DNA of 64,000 nt from Phycomyces blakesleeanus NRRL 1555(-) (taxonomy: Eukaryota; Mucoromycota; Mucoromycetes; Mucorales; Phycomycetaceae), in assembly GCF_001638985.1 (NCBI RefSeq), contig NW_017265170.1, positions 124,001 through 188,000 of the forward strand. Direction: 5' to 3'. Every line of letters starts with the position of its first letter. Position 1 is the stretch's first letter. The notes under the pieces were generated by a model, which saw only the letters and a list, made by a program, of their open reading frames with translations, did not search any database and was not told where the DNA came from. Below are positions 44,401-55,767 of this stretch, in pieces. Both the position numbers and the translations under genes were made by a program.

Positions 44401-45228
44401 GATCTTTTGGTTTCCCACCTCTACACCTTTGACCCTGCCCTGACGTCGCTACGGTCTATCTCCATCACCAGCAGCCACCCACGCTCTTGTGTTATTAATA
44501 AGTTCCTTGGCCGAGTTCAACTCAACACTCTCACATTACATTCAATAATCGTTCGTGCTTGTTGCTCTCCTCGTGAACTGACCGAACAATATCCATCTCT
44601 GCTCGTTCAAGATGGCACATCAATTGACTTGTTCCCTTTCTTTAATGCGCTCATACCTTCTCAGACTTGGGCACGCCTTTCCACACGCACTTTCCGTGGG
44701 CTGTGCTCCCACCATCTCGTCCGTGCCCGCTATTTCGATCCCCCTCGTGGCTCTCGTCATTGGCGGAAATTTTGGTCTTTTCCCCTTCCCCTGGTGGCTC
44801 GTAACATTTGGTTTCGTGGTCTACATGACAAGATTTCTTGCCGAGCCCGTCTTCACTCTTTGCTTCCTCTCGCCTTTCCCTCTCCTACCTGCTCTATTTG
44901 CTCTCTCTCCTCCGACTCCCAAGATCACTTCTTCTTCACTTGTCCTCTCAAAAACGCGGTGTGGATCGGCATGTGGCTGGAATTCTTTGGCACAATACCT
45001 ACCCCAACCGCACTACACAACGCTTTTCACTTCTTCTCTTTTCCCTCTTCCTTAAACTCTTCTATTCCCCCTTCTACCATCTTTGGATGCACCCTCCTTG
45101 CGATATGGCGTCACCACTGGACTTTCATTTTTGACGATTCACCATTTGTTCCGTCTGCTGTTGTTGGTACGGCTCGCAAGACCCTAACCCGCATTTGCCA
45201 AGAATTAGACCTCGATCCTCTCTTTTAA
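41442..45228 (+). pseudogene. LINE ORF2, APE endonuclease and reverse transcriptase, two lesions
   Basis: ATG 41442 lies within ATGA shared with the ORF1 stop. APE-type endonuclease motifs: TMNCRGL, LLALQETHA, ILLGDLNHSL, STIDYIFASSDL, WSDHCLV. Reverse transcriptase motifs: SSPGPDGLPYEIL, NWRPIALINTDAKVF, QTGFVQGRFIADN, LLLDQEKAYDRVHPEYL, GLRQGDPLSPILFNLAFEPL and AYADDLLVF with the catalytic Asp pair near 43534-43545. The C-terminal region has a zinc motif CSICSL..H.FFTC like zf-RVT. No RNase H domain recognised. Two defects: one extra A in the A7 run near 42975-42982 (frame 41442-43034 into the 42655-43686 frame) and TGA at 43684-43686 where Arg (CGA) would fit. Otherwise about 1,260 codons are intact, so this insertion is young. 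It would nick DNA and reverse transcribe element RNA. Confidence 0.92.
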
Positions 45229-45540
45229 AAAAACTTATACTTATATTTATTATAATTAACAAAAACAAAAACCCCCCAAAAACATTGAAAAAGCTAGAAA
45301 ACCCTCCAAACAAATGCTGTGATCACTCTTTTGATTATCTTCTTTTGAGTATCACCAGACCCCCCAAGCCTAATAAAATGCTTCTTACAAACAAAAAACC
45401 TTTTTCAATGGTGACATTGATTCCATGTCAAAAAATGGCGACATGAATTTCGCAAAAAAAGACATGGATTTATGGTAATTTATGTCGACATTTTTCAACA
45501 TGAATTACCATGGGGTTTTCCCATAGTGTTAGCTACAGAT

Positions 45541-46640
45541 TTAATATCCACTTTCCGAATCCTAATCTGAATCCGAATTCTAAGAGATAATGAAACCCCC
45601 TATCATTAACAGAGATGTAATGGAAATAAGGAAAAAGAGTTGAAACAAGAATTCAGATACCAACAATAGAGCAGATACAAACAATAGGATAGATATAAAC
45701 AATAGCAATGTTAAAGACCTTGTGATTATACAAGTCTAAGCACTGCTTTACCTTTGGCCACAACAGAAGCAGATATTCAAATATAACTGTCTTACTTTTA
45801 AGCAAGAAGGCTATAATAAATAAATATAATATGTAAAACTGCTTATCAGTTTACCCAATTAGATAAATCAACAAAAACATCCAATAAACTACTCACAGCT
45901 TAAATTTGGACATGCATCAGTTTATAAAATTGAATAAATGACAAATATATCCTATAGATTATTCATACCTTGAATATGAACATGCATCATTTTTATATAA
46001 TATTGTACTTTAATAATAATATCAATACACTTTTTGATGAGTTTGAATAAAGATATATTTAAAAGTTAAAGAGATTATATTTGTAATTACTGGAGAAATG
46101 ACTCTAAATACTCTTGTGTGAAAATTCATGGTTACATATGGATATTTAGAGCAATTTTTCATCTCAGCATGTTTTTTAATGTATATATTCATAAAGTCAT
46201 ATTGTAATTTTCTATTGGCTTAGATATAACAACTATCCAAGTTATTTTAGCATTATTATTATTTTTATTATAAAGTTTGAACAAATAAAGTAAATGTAAC
46301 AGTTGTTTCCCTTTTATCTTAACATTTATAACAAAATAAATACCATATCCTCTACTTCTGAACTTTATAATAAGAAGTGATATTGAAAAAAATTCAACAA
46401 TAATTAACAAGACTACAGCTTTGTTTCTACACAAACCCTTCAGCATCATAATAAAAGAGCAAGATATGAAGACATGGAAAGAAGTGAAAGAAATATGTTT
46501 TGTTTTTTATTTCCATTTTCATTTTGGTTATTTTATATAATGTTTTATTTCAATAAATGTATTTATTCAAAGAAATCTCATGGATATTGATTTTGAAAGT
46601 AAGAAACATTAATTGTGATAAAAAGAGAAGTAAATTAAAA
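45541..46640. other. No gene recognised; left flank and start of element D
   Basis: AT-rich, gene-free. By the spacing seen in element B, the left end of element D is expected near 46.08 kb; TACTGGAGAAATGACTC at about 46089 could be a decayed CACTG end, but this is weak. Direct near-repeats ATAGATATAAACAATAG/CAGATACAAACAATAGG occur around 45665-45705. Confidence 0.35.
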
Positions 46641-46656
46641 ATTAAATTCTATGTAG

Positions 46657-49548
46657 CTACACCAAACCAACAAACCAAACCCATGGAAGCAATGTGCAGT
46701 CAGACCAACACACTTGTTTATAAAAGAGCACCAATTTCTGATAATAAAGTTGCTTTTACCAATGAGTCAAATGGCGAAAGCAATAATGGCAATGAAAATG
46801 ACAATGATAAAGAAAGTAACAGCAGAGAAGAAAGTGAAGATGATGAAGATGATATTGTTGAGATTGAAGTCAAAGAATTTGATAGTAAAGGTCAGTCCGT
46901 ATTAATTAACTAATAAAAAAAGGACTCAAAAAAAAAATTCAAGGAAAAGAACCAAAAAAGAAAAATCTGAAAAAAGGGGAGGTGTTAATTTTTTTTGTTT
47001 TTTTTATAATATATTCTTTTGCTACCCCAAATATGCCTAAAAATCCAGTACACAGGTTCATTGCTTCTTTTGTGATAATGTTTGCTTCCCGTTATGTAGT
47101 CAATAAGGGTGCTGTTGTCTAGATTGAGTTCTTCAACAAGCTTTTGTTGATTTACAAGCAGAATTTCCAATTGCCCTTGAGTCTTTCTGGTCTCCAAAGC
47201 ATGACAGGATTCTCAGCCATGACCAAAGAGATTAAGAGATTAGTCACGTGTCAGGATTGCTATAAGATGTATGAGGAAAGTATACCTGCTCCTTTCAATT
47301 GTGATTTTATAAAGCTTTGTGCACATACTGCCTGTGATTGCAAATTAATGATCCAATCATTGTCTGGAGGTTTGGCTGCAAAGAAGTCTTATATACATCA
47401 GTCTCTCATACGTGCTCTTAAAATTCTTTTCCTTCATCTCGATTTTGAGCAAAAAATCATGCACTGAAACCAAGAATTCAAGATCACTCATACATTGTGT
47501 AATATTTACGATGGTGAGGCCTGGACTGGTTTGAAGGACAATAACAATAAAATTTTTGTTGAGAATTTTCGTTCATTGATGATGACATTAAACATCAATT
47601 GGTTCCAGCCTTTTGATGGTACTAGCTATTCCTGCGGTGCTATCTATCTGGTAATTAACAATCTTTCTAGAAGTAAACAGTTTAAAAAAGAAAATACAAT
47701 CCTTGTTGGCCTCAGGCCCGGACCAAAATAGCCAAAATCAGAAGAGAACAATCATTACCTCAAGCCATTAGTTGACAAAATGATACAGCTTTATCATAGA
47801 ATACAGATACCTACCTACCAGTAAACAGATGGTGCAACAGTTCGTGCAGCCTTATTGATGGTTGCATGCAATATATCTGCAGCCAAAAAGACTAGTGGGT
47901 TTAGTGCACACAACAGCACATGCGCCTGTTACAAATGTGACAATCATTTTTCTTGTCTACCAAGCACTTCTTCTGTCAACTTCCGTGGATTTGATTGTGA
48001 CCAGTGACATCATCGAAGTGATGGAGTCAAACGTGTGCATGCTGAGGAGTGGAATAGTGCGAGTACACCCTCAGAAAGGCAGCAGCTGGAGATTGAATAT
48101 GGTGTTCAATGGTCGCAGTTGTATCGCCTTGGATACTTTGATCCAGTATGTGGAACAATCATTGATTCCATGCATAATCTTTTTCTGGGAACAACAAAAA
48201 GAATGATTGAAACATGGACAAAAATCAAAAAATAAAAAACAGTGATCTGCTTGCAATGCAGACAGTTGCAGTGATGATGATATTGCCCAGCGACTTTACC
48301 AAGCTGAAGAAAAAGGTAGGAAAGAGCTTTTCTCACATGAAAGCAGATGAGTGGAAGCCTTGGATATTGATGTACTCTCCCATGCTTCTGAAACCAGTTC
48401 TTCTGTCCAATATGTTCAATGGCTGGATAGACTATGTAAAAGCATACTGTGTACTTGTAAAGCCATCAATCAGTTTCATCAACATAGACCATGCACACAG
48501 CTATCTACAAGAATTATGTCAATCTTGTGAAGATACATATGAACCAAAAGTCCTCACCTGCAACATGCACCTGCACCTCAATCTTCATGACACAATTCGT
48601 GATTTTGGACCCGTGTATGGCTATTGGCTCTTTGGTTTTAAGATATACAATGGTTTGTTAAAGAATAACAAGAAAAATAAAAAAGATAGGTTTGAAACAA
48701 CCTATATGACAAAACTCACTGCAGACGCATACAAAGCTTATTATGTACAAAATATCTTATCATGTTCAAGTCTCATTCCATTCCTTTCTCTTTTGGAAAA
48801 ATGTATCTCCACGACTGCACCTATAACAACCTATGTCACTTATGCTCCAACCAACCAACAACCTTTCCAACTGCAACAATTTGTAAACTCATCCTTAAGT
48901 CAAGCAGCACCTATCAAAGGCAATGAACCACTCCCCCCGTTCTCCTTTCCTTTACAGTCCTTAAAAAAATTCACAATGAGTAACATTGATTATCCTCAAT
49001 TGTTAGATTATTATAAAATCGCCTATGCCATACCGAATCTTATTTCTTATCACAATGCCAGATTGTCACAATATTTTGTAAATAACCAAATGACAATATT
49101 GAAATCAATTGATCTTCTTGGCCAAACATATATTGGAAACAACAGTTCTGGTAAGTGCGGGTCACTTGTTAAAGCTTTCTTATGTAGCAGCAATAGCCGA
49201 GCTTCAAGCCTATATACTGGACAAATTCAGTATCTTTTCATACATTCATTTACTCTACCTTCTCAACCAAACCACCAAGCATCAACATTACATCAAGACC
49301 AGCATGTTTTTGCATACATCCAATGGTATAATTTGACAAATGACAATGAACACAGAGATGAAGGTATTGAAATCTACTTGCCAGATTTCTCAGCTGATAA
49401 TTATCACGACATCTTGCCTGTACATTGCATACACTTAGAGATTGCAACTGCTGTAGATGTAACTGATATGAACGAAGAAAGAATGCTGGTCATTCCTATG
49501 CCAAAAAATACTATGCTGGAAGCCTTTATGAATAAATATACATTATGA
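46657..49548 (+). pseudogene. Element D Tnp2-like transposase
   Basis: Exon 46657-46890 encodes the acidic linker (NENDNDKESNSREESEDDEDDIVEIE), matching exon 3 of element B. The main exon (about 47012-49548) carries NPVHRFIASFVIMF, CQDCYKMYEES, NINWFQPFDGTSYSCGAIYL, HNLFLGTTKRMIETW, then an uninterrupted 444-codon frame (48214-49548) with MKADEWKPWILMYSPMLL, NMHLHLNLHDTIRDFGPVYG and RMLVIPMPKNTM. Stops: TAG near 47120, TGA near 47465 (Trp expected), TAG near 47730, TAA near 47822, TGA near 48004. The first two exons are not seen. It runs on the plus strand, opposite to A-C, and converges on the remaining accessory exon at 49676-49837. Confidence 0.8.
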
Positions 49549-49675
49549 TTTTTTTATGAGAATAATTAAATAAAAAACAAAAAACAAGTAATGCCTCTTT
49601 ATGCAATTTTTTTGGTTATTTAAAGTATAAGATGTTATGAATGAAGAAAAAAAGAACAAAAAATATAAACTTTAT

Positions 49676-49837
49676 TTAGGACCCGTTTCTAAGATCCCAC
49701 TGAGGAAACTGTGACGCAATTGCATCAGAAACTGGTCCTTCAACGATTTTGCCAAAAGCACATGACAACAACTGATGACTATTTGAGTCTAAATCAGCTA
49801 CTACTTTCTTGTCAACAAGTGTGATGAAGTGGTTATA
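49676..49837 (-). pseudogene. Element D accessory gene, last exon only
   Basis: Minus strand, after a TATAG acceptor: YNHFITLVDKKVVADLDSNS, QLLSCAFGK and QFPQWDLRNGS then TAA. This aligns with exon 4 of element B (YNHFLVVVDDF..., FGRDA, LLPHWAFRDEFQ) and C (YNKFLGHVDEA..., FGRDA, LPQWAFKDEL), with 53 residues against 54 and 53. It converges on the element D transposase, so D has the same plan as A-C. The preceding exons are missing because element C begins 57 bp into the intron (49895). Confidence 0.78.
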
Positions 49838-50367
49838 CTATATCAAAAACATTAATATTGTATTCAGTATAATAAAATATAATATATTAACCAACACTGA
49901 AGAAATAATAGTATATTCTTCTGTTAAAAATTGTCAAAATATGTGTGTAAAGACCAAGTTTTTTCATCTGATCAGAAAAATTACACAAAGGTATGAAGCC
50001 ACCTTTCTACTAAGTAGAAAGATCAACTTTTGAACATAGGAAAAGCTTGGGCAGCTGAGAAGCAGAGTTCATTAGCATTCTCTATATATAGGGTTTCCCT
50101 ATTACACCAAAGCATTTTATCAAAAACTATATTTCTTGTACTACTTTATATTTGTTTTAGATTAAAAAACGATGAACAAGCATGAAATTTAATGGAAGAG
50201 CCAACTTTTCTATGGTTTATTTCATTGAAAAGCCAGCTTTTCCATGGTTATAATCACCAAAACAAAAATTTGAGCTAATTCTAGACACTCTTTCTTGTAC
50301 AATTAATTGCAAAATACTTCTCCCCTCATATATGCATTGCAATTATTATTGGTTTATTTTGTGTTTA

Positions 50368-51202
50368 TTAGGAAAAAAGAATACTTCTAGATTTACCATC
50401 TAGTGATACAATTATATATTTTGGACCACTTTCCTTATCATCTTTCATACTATTTGAATTGAGCAATGTGACGCAGATATTATTTCTCTCAAAAAAACCA
50501 GTGATGTGTAGCTTGCTTGAAGATGCCTGTTCTCTAAAATTATAAGAGTGTTAATTATGTATGTAGAATATCAAATATCCTAAAAAATATATTGTATAAA
50601 ATATACTTACATTAAAAACATCAGATACAAGTGAGAAAATTAAGAGAATATCAGGAATGTTGGACATGGCACCCAGTATGACTACTTTGACTATGAAAAT
50701 GACTAGAAAAATTAGTTTAGGTAAATTGAGTAATATAGTAATTAATTTACACACCCAAAGCAAACAGTTGTATTTGTAAATCTTGATAGTCCTTGTCAAG
50801 AGCCAATATAGTCTTTTGTAGAATATTATATTATATTAATATATAGTGTAATAATATTACAATACATATAAAGAGAATAAAAGAAAAAAAGTCATACCAT
50901 GTCAATGACAGTAGCATGAGATGAAAGTTTTAGATGCAGAGAATATTTGAGAAAGGGTCGTTCATCTATAATAAAAGTTATATTTTGTTAGATAAATATT
51001 AAAACAAAATATAATAAATAAAAAGAACTATAAAATATTATCGTGTTGGTTGCCATGTTTAGTTGTAGTGTATGTTTTTGGCAACACGGCCTATAAAAAA
51101 GTCAGCAAAGTTTTAGAAGAAGATGACAATGCTTACTAACATTTGCTAATTGGAATAGACATTGTGAAGAGAATGCATCAGAAATAAAAAGAATGATAGT
51201 GT
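50368..51202 (-). pseudogene. Element C gene 3 (multi-exon, unknown function)
   Basis: Same exon set as in element B: 51202-51137 (66 nt, TIILFISDAFSSQCLFQLAN), about 51090-51040 (AVLPKTYTTTKHGNQHDN), 50965-50898 (68 nt, ERPFLKYSLHLKLSSHATVI then DM), 50812-50751 (62 nt, LALDKDYQDLQIQLFALG) and 50533-50368 (EQASSSKLHITGFFERNNI ... SMKDDKESGPKYIIV, stop). Donors are GTAAG/GTAAAT/GTAT and acceptors TATAG/AAAAG/TTTAG at matching places. The upstream end is uncertain: a small exon encoding IICQSFYD aligns with IIFTDFLD of B, but no start codon is shared. No family recognised. Synteny says it belongs to the transposon. Confidence 0.45.
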
Positions 51203-51419
51203 CTATAGCAACAGCATGTATCAGTATTTTTTTTAGCTGTTTATGAAAAAAGAGATGCCACCTTACCATAGAAACTCTGACATATAATAAACAATGAATA
51301 GAAAGATGGAGCAAGTGACTATGGTAGCCAAATATATAAATATTCTTATTTGTTATCTGTGATGAAGCTCTTTTTAAAAAGAATATAACCTACTAAAATA
51401 TATAAATATAATAAAACTT

Positions 51420-51530
51420 GAAAAGAGAGAGAAAAGAGAAAGAAAAGAGAAAGACAAGTCAGAATGAGACAAAGAGAAAAAAAATAAAAAATAAAATACA
51501 AATAAAAATAAAAATTACAAAAGAAGTAAT
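51420..51530 (+). promoter_or_regulatory. Purine-rich tract between divergent genes (C)
   Basis: GAAAAGAGAGAGAAAAGAG and neighbouring A/G-only sequence between gene 3 and the accessory gene, the counterpart of the tracts in A and B. A (TA)n run at 51851-51869 sits close to the accessory start. Confidence 0.4.
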
Positions 51531-51927
51531 AAAAAAATCAAAACAAATACTTACCCTCAAGAGAGACTGAAAGAGTGTAATGAAATAAAACCTAAAAGCA
51601 ATATTTCCATTGTATTTTACACAGAGCTTGTATAAGAGAGCAATTTAGATTTATTCTTGAAACAATTGCTATTGTCAATAAATATATTTTCTTTCAAAAT
51701 ATTAATTAGCTTCTTTGCTATACTTGCACTTTTACAAATACTCACACTCACACTCACACTTATACTCAAATATAAACATATAATCACATTTACATATATA
51801 CAAAAGACCATATTTTACAAGTACTCTTATATATAAAGAACACTACATTATATATATATATATATATAATGTTAAATCATAATATAGATAGTTCATAATT
51901 ATTTGTTTTTTTATTAATTTATAGAAA

Positions 51928-53040
51928 ATGTCTAAAGTCAATCATACACTTGCTCTCCATCTATCAAAAGAACACACAGATCTGATTGCTAGATTAGATA
52001 CAATGCAGCAAAGTCTGAAGGATATGGATTCTAAAATTGGCTACGTTGTCAAAGGCAATGCTGATGCTTTGGAAGTTCTGGATAATCTTATTGAAATTTC
52101 TGATAATGTTCTTGAGATTGCTCCTGCCTCTGCTTCAGCTGCCACTTCTTTTAATGTTAATCAAAAAGTTTACAATCGACTTTTCGTGAGTAAAGCATTA
52201 TCAAGTAATTTATCAATATACTATCTCACACAATATATAGTCTCTTATCCAAAGCCAATTGAGAGATCCAAAATTCAGATCAAATAATGCAGCTTTGATT
52301 ACAGCAAATGACAGCAAGTCCGGTTGGAATACAGAAATTCATTTCAATCGTTCCTCTAATAACGAACTGACACTTGCACTTATGACTTATCTGAAGCCAA
52401 AGTTTGCTACAGATGGGCTTAGGCCATTCAAAATCTGCAGTAGTATTTATACTAACTTTTGTAGAAGACGTTCTGCTGAACGAAAGTCGTCGTCAGCCCT
52501 TGATGCAGGAAGATCATGGTCAAGAAGAGCAAGTCGAGCAACCATTGTATGTTGTGTTGTATTTTGATAGAAATAATAATATTGAGTGATATTAATAAAT
52601 GTGTGTTATCAGAACTTTGATCGCTGTGAGCTGGCCTACAGCATGTGCAAGGCTGACATTAATACGTTGATGGGAAAGGATTGCGAAGGGCTCATCAACA
52701 AGGTAGCAATGTCTGAGGGTGAGTCGGAGAATGAGACATCTGGAGTTCCTGGCAATCATGTGATCCATACAGTGTGCCCATCCTGAAGAAGTGATGAGGT
52801 AAATACTTTTATAAATAATGTTAAATGTAATCCATTGTCTTTTAGTAAAATAAACATAATATTTTTATTGTAATCTAGTACAATAAGTTTCTGGGGCATG
52901 TTGACGAAGCCGTGCTCAGATGCTTGAACCTAAATGTGCACCAGATGGCAAAGAAGACCTTTGGCAGAGATGCTGATTTAGCAGTCCAGAGTCAACTGAA
53001 GTGCTCTCTTCCCCAGTGGGCTTTCAAAGATGAGCTCTAA
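51928..53040 (+). pseudogene. Element C accessory gene (4 exons)
   Basis: Exons 51928-52185 (86 codons), 52241-52546 (102), 52613-52798 (62) and 52879-53040 (53 plus stop), all phase 0. Exon 2 is 306 nt as in A and B, exon 3 is 186 nt as in B. The ATG follows TTATAGAAA. Exon 1: coiled coil HTDLIARLDTMQQSLKDMDS, alignable with LLRRLTAMEESLKTMDSN of B. Exon 2: KFRSNNAALITANDSKSGW and an Arg/Ser-rich end (RSWSRRASRATI). Exon 3: MSEGESENE and CPS-stop-RSDE, where TGA at 52784-52786 replaces the Trp conserved in A and B. Exon 4 ends SLPQWAFKDEL. Convergent with the transposase (126 bp between stops). Function unknown. Confidence 0.72.
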
Positions 53041-53166
53041 TAATTTTTTTTCTCTCATCCTTCGCATTATAATTTCAACAAACACAAACTTATTGCAAAA
53101 CATGAATGCTACAATCGTCTTTTTCTCTTGAATTCTTTAAAATGGAGGGTTAAATTTTATTAATCT

Positions 53167-55679
53167 CTATGCATAGTGTTTTTTTGGTAAAGGAATGACT
53201 AGTATTTTTTTAACATTTTGATGCGTTGTATGCTCAGCTGTAGCAACTTGCAACAAAATTCGATGCACTGGCAATATGCTTTGATGGCTGTCATGGGAGA
53301 TCGTAGGATAACAAATATCAACATGTTCAAGTGAACGAGAATGATTGTCAGCTGACATAAACCATTTGACAAAAGCAAAAACATGTTGATCATAATGCAT
53401 AAGTCGGAATTGGCAATTGTTGTTGTTGGTAGATAGTGAGGCAAAGGAATGTGTGAATAGGTACTGAATTTGACCTGTGTATGCGAGTACATACTGGCCT
53501 GTACCTCCATAAAATTTGACTTGAATGAGAGAACCATGATGTCCTGATTCATTGTGGCCTTTATAAGTCTGGTTAAGAATGTTTATTGATTTAAGCTTAT
53601 TTATCAGGTTGTCAACAAAGTATGGTGATAATGAAGCTTCTTCGTAATGGACCAATGCTTGATTTCTGTATGCAGTCTTATAATATTCCAAGAGATGAAG
53701 ATAGTGAATATTACTCATTGGTGTTAATGCTGCTGTAAGGAGTGGGAAGGTGGAAGGAGGGAGAGGCTCATAGCCTTTGATGACAAGATTTGGATTTTCA
53801 GAATAATCAATAAAGGATTGTAAACGGAAGGTACGTTGACGAATGGTAGGGACAGTAATTGGCATAGAGGTTGACATAGGTGCTGAAATAAGTTTAAAAG
53901 TGAATTGGCGGAAGGAGGCTTGTCTTGGACATCGAAGAACAGCATTGACATAGTCTTCCTTGTGTACGTCTTCAATAAATTTTCGCATATACGTTTCTTC
54001 AAACCCAAATTTTCTGTTTGTTTTCATATTTTTTAACAAACTGTAAAATCTCTCAAATCCGAAGAGCCAATAGCCATACACTGGTTCAAAATCACAAATG
54101 ACATTGTGAAGATGGAGGTGCAGATGCATGTTACAGGTGAGAATTTTGATTGGATACGTGGTTTCACATTTTTGACAGAATCTTTCAAAGAATGTGTGGG
54201 CGTTACTTAGTTCAAAAAAAGTAATAGTTAGTTTTATCAAGAGGCGACATGCATCAACGTAATCGGTCCAGTTGTTGAACATATTATTCAGAAGAACGCC
54301 CTTCAAAAAAACAGGAGAGTAAACGAGAACTCACGACTTCCACTTGTCTGCTTTCATGTACGAAAACCCTTTGCCGATTTTCTTTGTCAAAGCAGTGTAC
54401 TTGCCAGGAATCACCATTGTCTCTGCTGTCTTCTGCATTGTGACTAGATCGTCTTTTGAAATCTTCTTCTTCTCGATCCACCAATCCAGTATCCTCTTTG
54501 GAGTTCCCAGGAAAATATTATGCATGAGATCAATGATTGTTCCTGTACTAGATCAAAGTATCCAAGACAATATAACTGCAACCATCGAACGCTATTTTCG
54601 ACCTCCAGCTGATGCCTTTCCGAGGGGGTACTAGTACTTTCCCACTCCTCAGCATGCAACCTGCTTTCTAGACCATTATGAAGATTTCATTGAGAAAAGA
54701 CAAATGCACTAAAATCGACATTGATTCCATTTGGCAGACGAGGAAACTGGTGGTTGCACTTGTAGCAGGCGCACATACTGTTGTAAGAAGTGAACCCACT
54801 TTTTTTCTGAGCAGCTGGAATATCACAGGCCACCATCAGCAGTGCTGCACAAACATTGACTCCACTGGGACATTAGAAGGCTGAGATCTTCATTCCCACG
54901 TACAGCGTCTCCAACTCATCTACCAAAGGTTTGAGATAGTGATTTATCTCTTCAGACTTTGGTTCCTTAGGATCTGGCATAAGTCCGGCCAGAATGACGT
55001 TCTCTAACTTAAACATTTTGTCCCAGAGAAGATTGTTGATAGCAATATATATTGCACCAGACGAGTGAGATACATTATCAAATGGCTGGAACCAGTTGAT
55101 GTTGATAGTTAACATTAATGAACGTGAATCTTGGGTGAATTGCACGCCATCTTTGTCTTTTAACTCCTTCCATATAGCTCTGTCATAGATATTGCGCATG
55201 GTATTCATTATCTTCAACTCGTAATTCAAATGTCTGATTTTTTTTCGAACTCTGAGCAAAGGAAAAACATCTTTAATGTCTGTTTGATAGACTGGTACAC
55301 ATATGACCGCTTAGCTATCAAAGCACCCAATGACAATGATTTCATCAATTGACAACCACAAGACAAGCGCGCACCAAGCTTCACAAAATCACAATGAGAA
55401 GGAGCAGATACACTTTCCTCGTACACCTCGTGGCAATTCTGACTCACAACAAATTTCTTTACGCCTTTGGTTATGGCTGAGACCTGTCATGCGCTGTAGG
55501 CCAGAAAGGCTCAAGGGCAGTTGGAAATCCTGCTCGTAAATCGTTTAGAGCTTGTTGATGAACTCGATCAAGAAAACAGTGCCCTTGTTGACCACATAGC
55601 AGGAAGCGAACATTACCACAAATGTAGCAATGAATCTGTGCACTGGGTTCTCTGCCATATTGAGGGTAGCAAATAGATC
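53167..55679 (-). pseudogene. Element C Tnp2-like transposase, 5' exons lost
   Basis: The main exon starts after an AG at 55679 (DLFATLNMAENPVHRFIATF) and holds the ordered blocks: CHEVYEESVS, ININWFQPFDNVSHSSGAIY, ACDIPAAQKKSGFTSYNS (read through stops), GVRWLQLYCLGYFDLV, HNIFLGTPKRILDWW, MKADKWKS-stop-VLVYSPV, a long open C-terminal frame (54306-53167) with NMHLHLHLHNVICDFEPVYG and a final VIPLPKKHYA. Lesions include TGA in the MKADKWKSW motif (near 54333, Trp expected), a stop near 54873, and frame changes around 54660 and 55484. First exons (Cys/His motif and acidic linker) are missing with the right end of the element. Confidence 0.82.
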
Positions 55680-55767
55680 TAGTGTAAAAATTGCAAAAAA
55701 AAATTAATATCCCTTTTTTTCAGATTTTCATTTTTCAATTTTTTAGTAGCACAGCACCAGCCTTCAA

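Larger units (their letters stand above)
40047..45399 (+). mobile_element. L1-like LINE, 13-bp target duplication, nested in CACTA
   Basis: Both flanks carry CTTTTTCAATGGT (40034-40046 and 45400-45412), a 13-bp target duplication. Between them are two overlapping ORFs of a non-LTR retrotransposon. The 5' end is only 4 bp upstream of the first good ATG, so the copy is either slightly 5'-truncated or has almost no leader. The 3' end has A-rich sequence (ACAAACAAAAAAC). Base composition is close to 50% GC, unlike the roughly 30% GC surroundings. Confidence 0.92.
35081..45528. mobile_element. CACTA (EnSpm/CMC) transposon with nested LINE and solo LTR
   Basis: Right end, read inward, CACTATGGGAAAACCCCATG then GTAATTCATGTTGA; left end TATTACGGGAAATCGGATG then TTAAATTATATTGA: an imperfect terminal repeat in which the left CACTA has decayed to TATTA. 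Both sides are flanked by TTA (35078-35080 and 45529-45531), the 3-bp duplication of this superfamily. Subterminal regions repeat ACATAAATCCATGT and its complement many times, another CACTA feature. Without the LINE (5,366 bp) and LTR (538 bp) the element is about 4.5 kb. It carries a Tnp2-type transposase (-) and a divergent small gene (+). Confidence 0.9.
49895..55710. mobile_element. Element C: three-gene CACTG transposon nested in element D, right end lost
   Basis: Left end CACTGAAGAAATAATAG; the distance to the conserved ACCAAG is 58 bp, as in element B, and sequence between the two is alignable (TCTT.TGT, TGT.A..A..ATGTG). It carries gene 3 (-), accessory gene (+) and transposase (-) in the same order as B. 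The right terminus and the first three transposase exons are missing; homology to B stops near 55.71 kb where the higher-order repeats begin. Because of this the target duplication (CAA on the left) cannot be checked. Confidence 0.75.

Noticed and set aside
12805..54340. TGA read as Trp (altered genetic code)
   Set aside because: Several TGA codons sit at Trp positions, but the same genes also contain TAA and TAG stops and frameshifts, and related copies use TGG at those sites. Decay explains it better.
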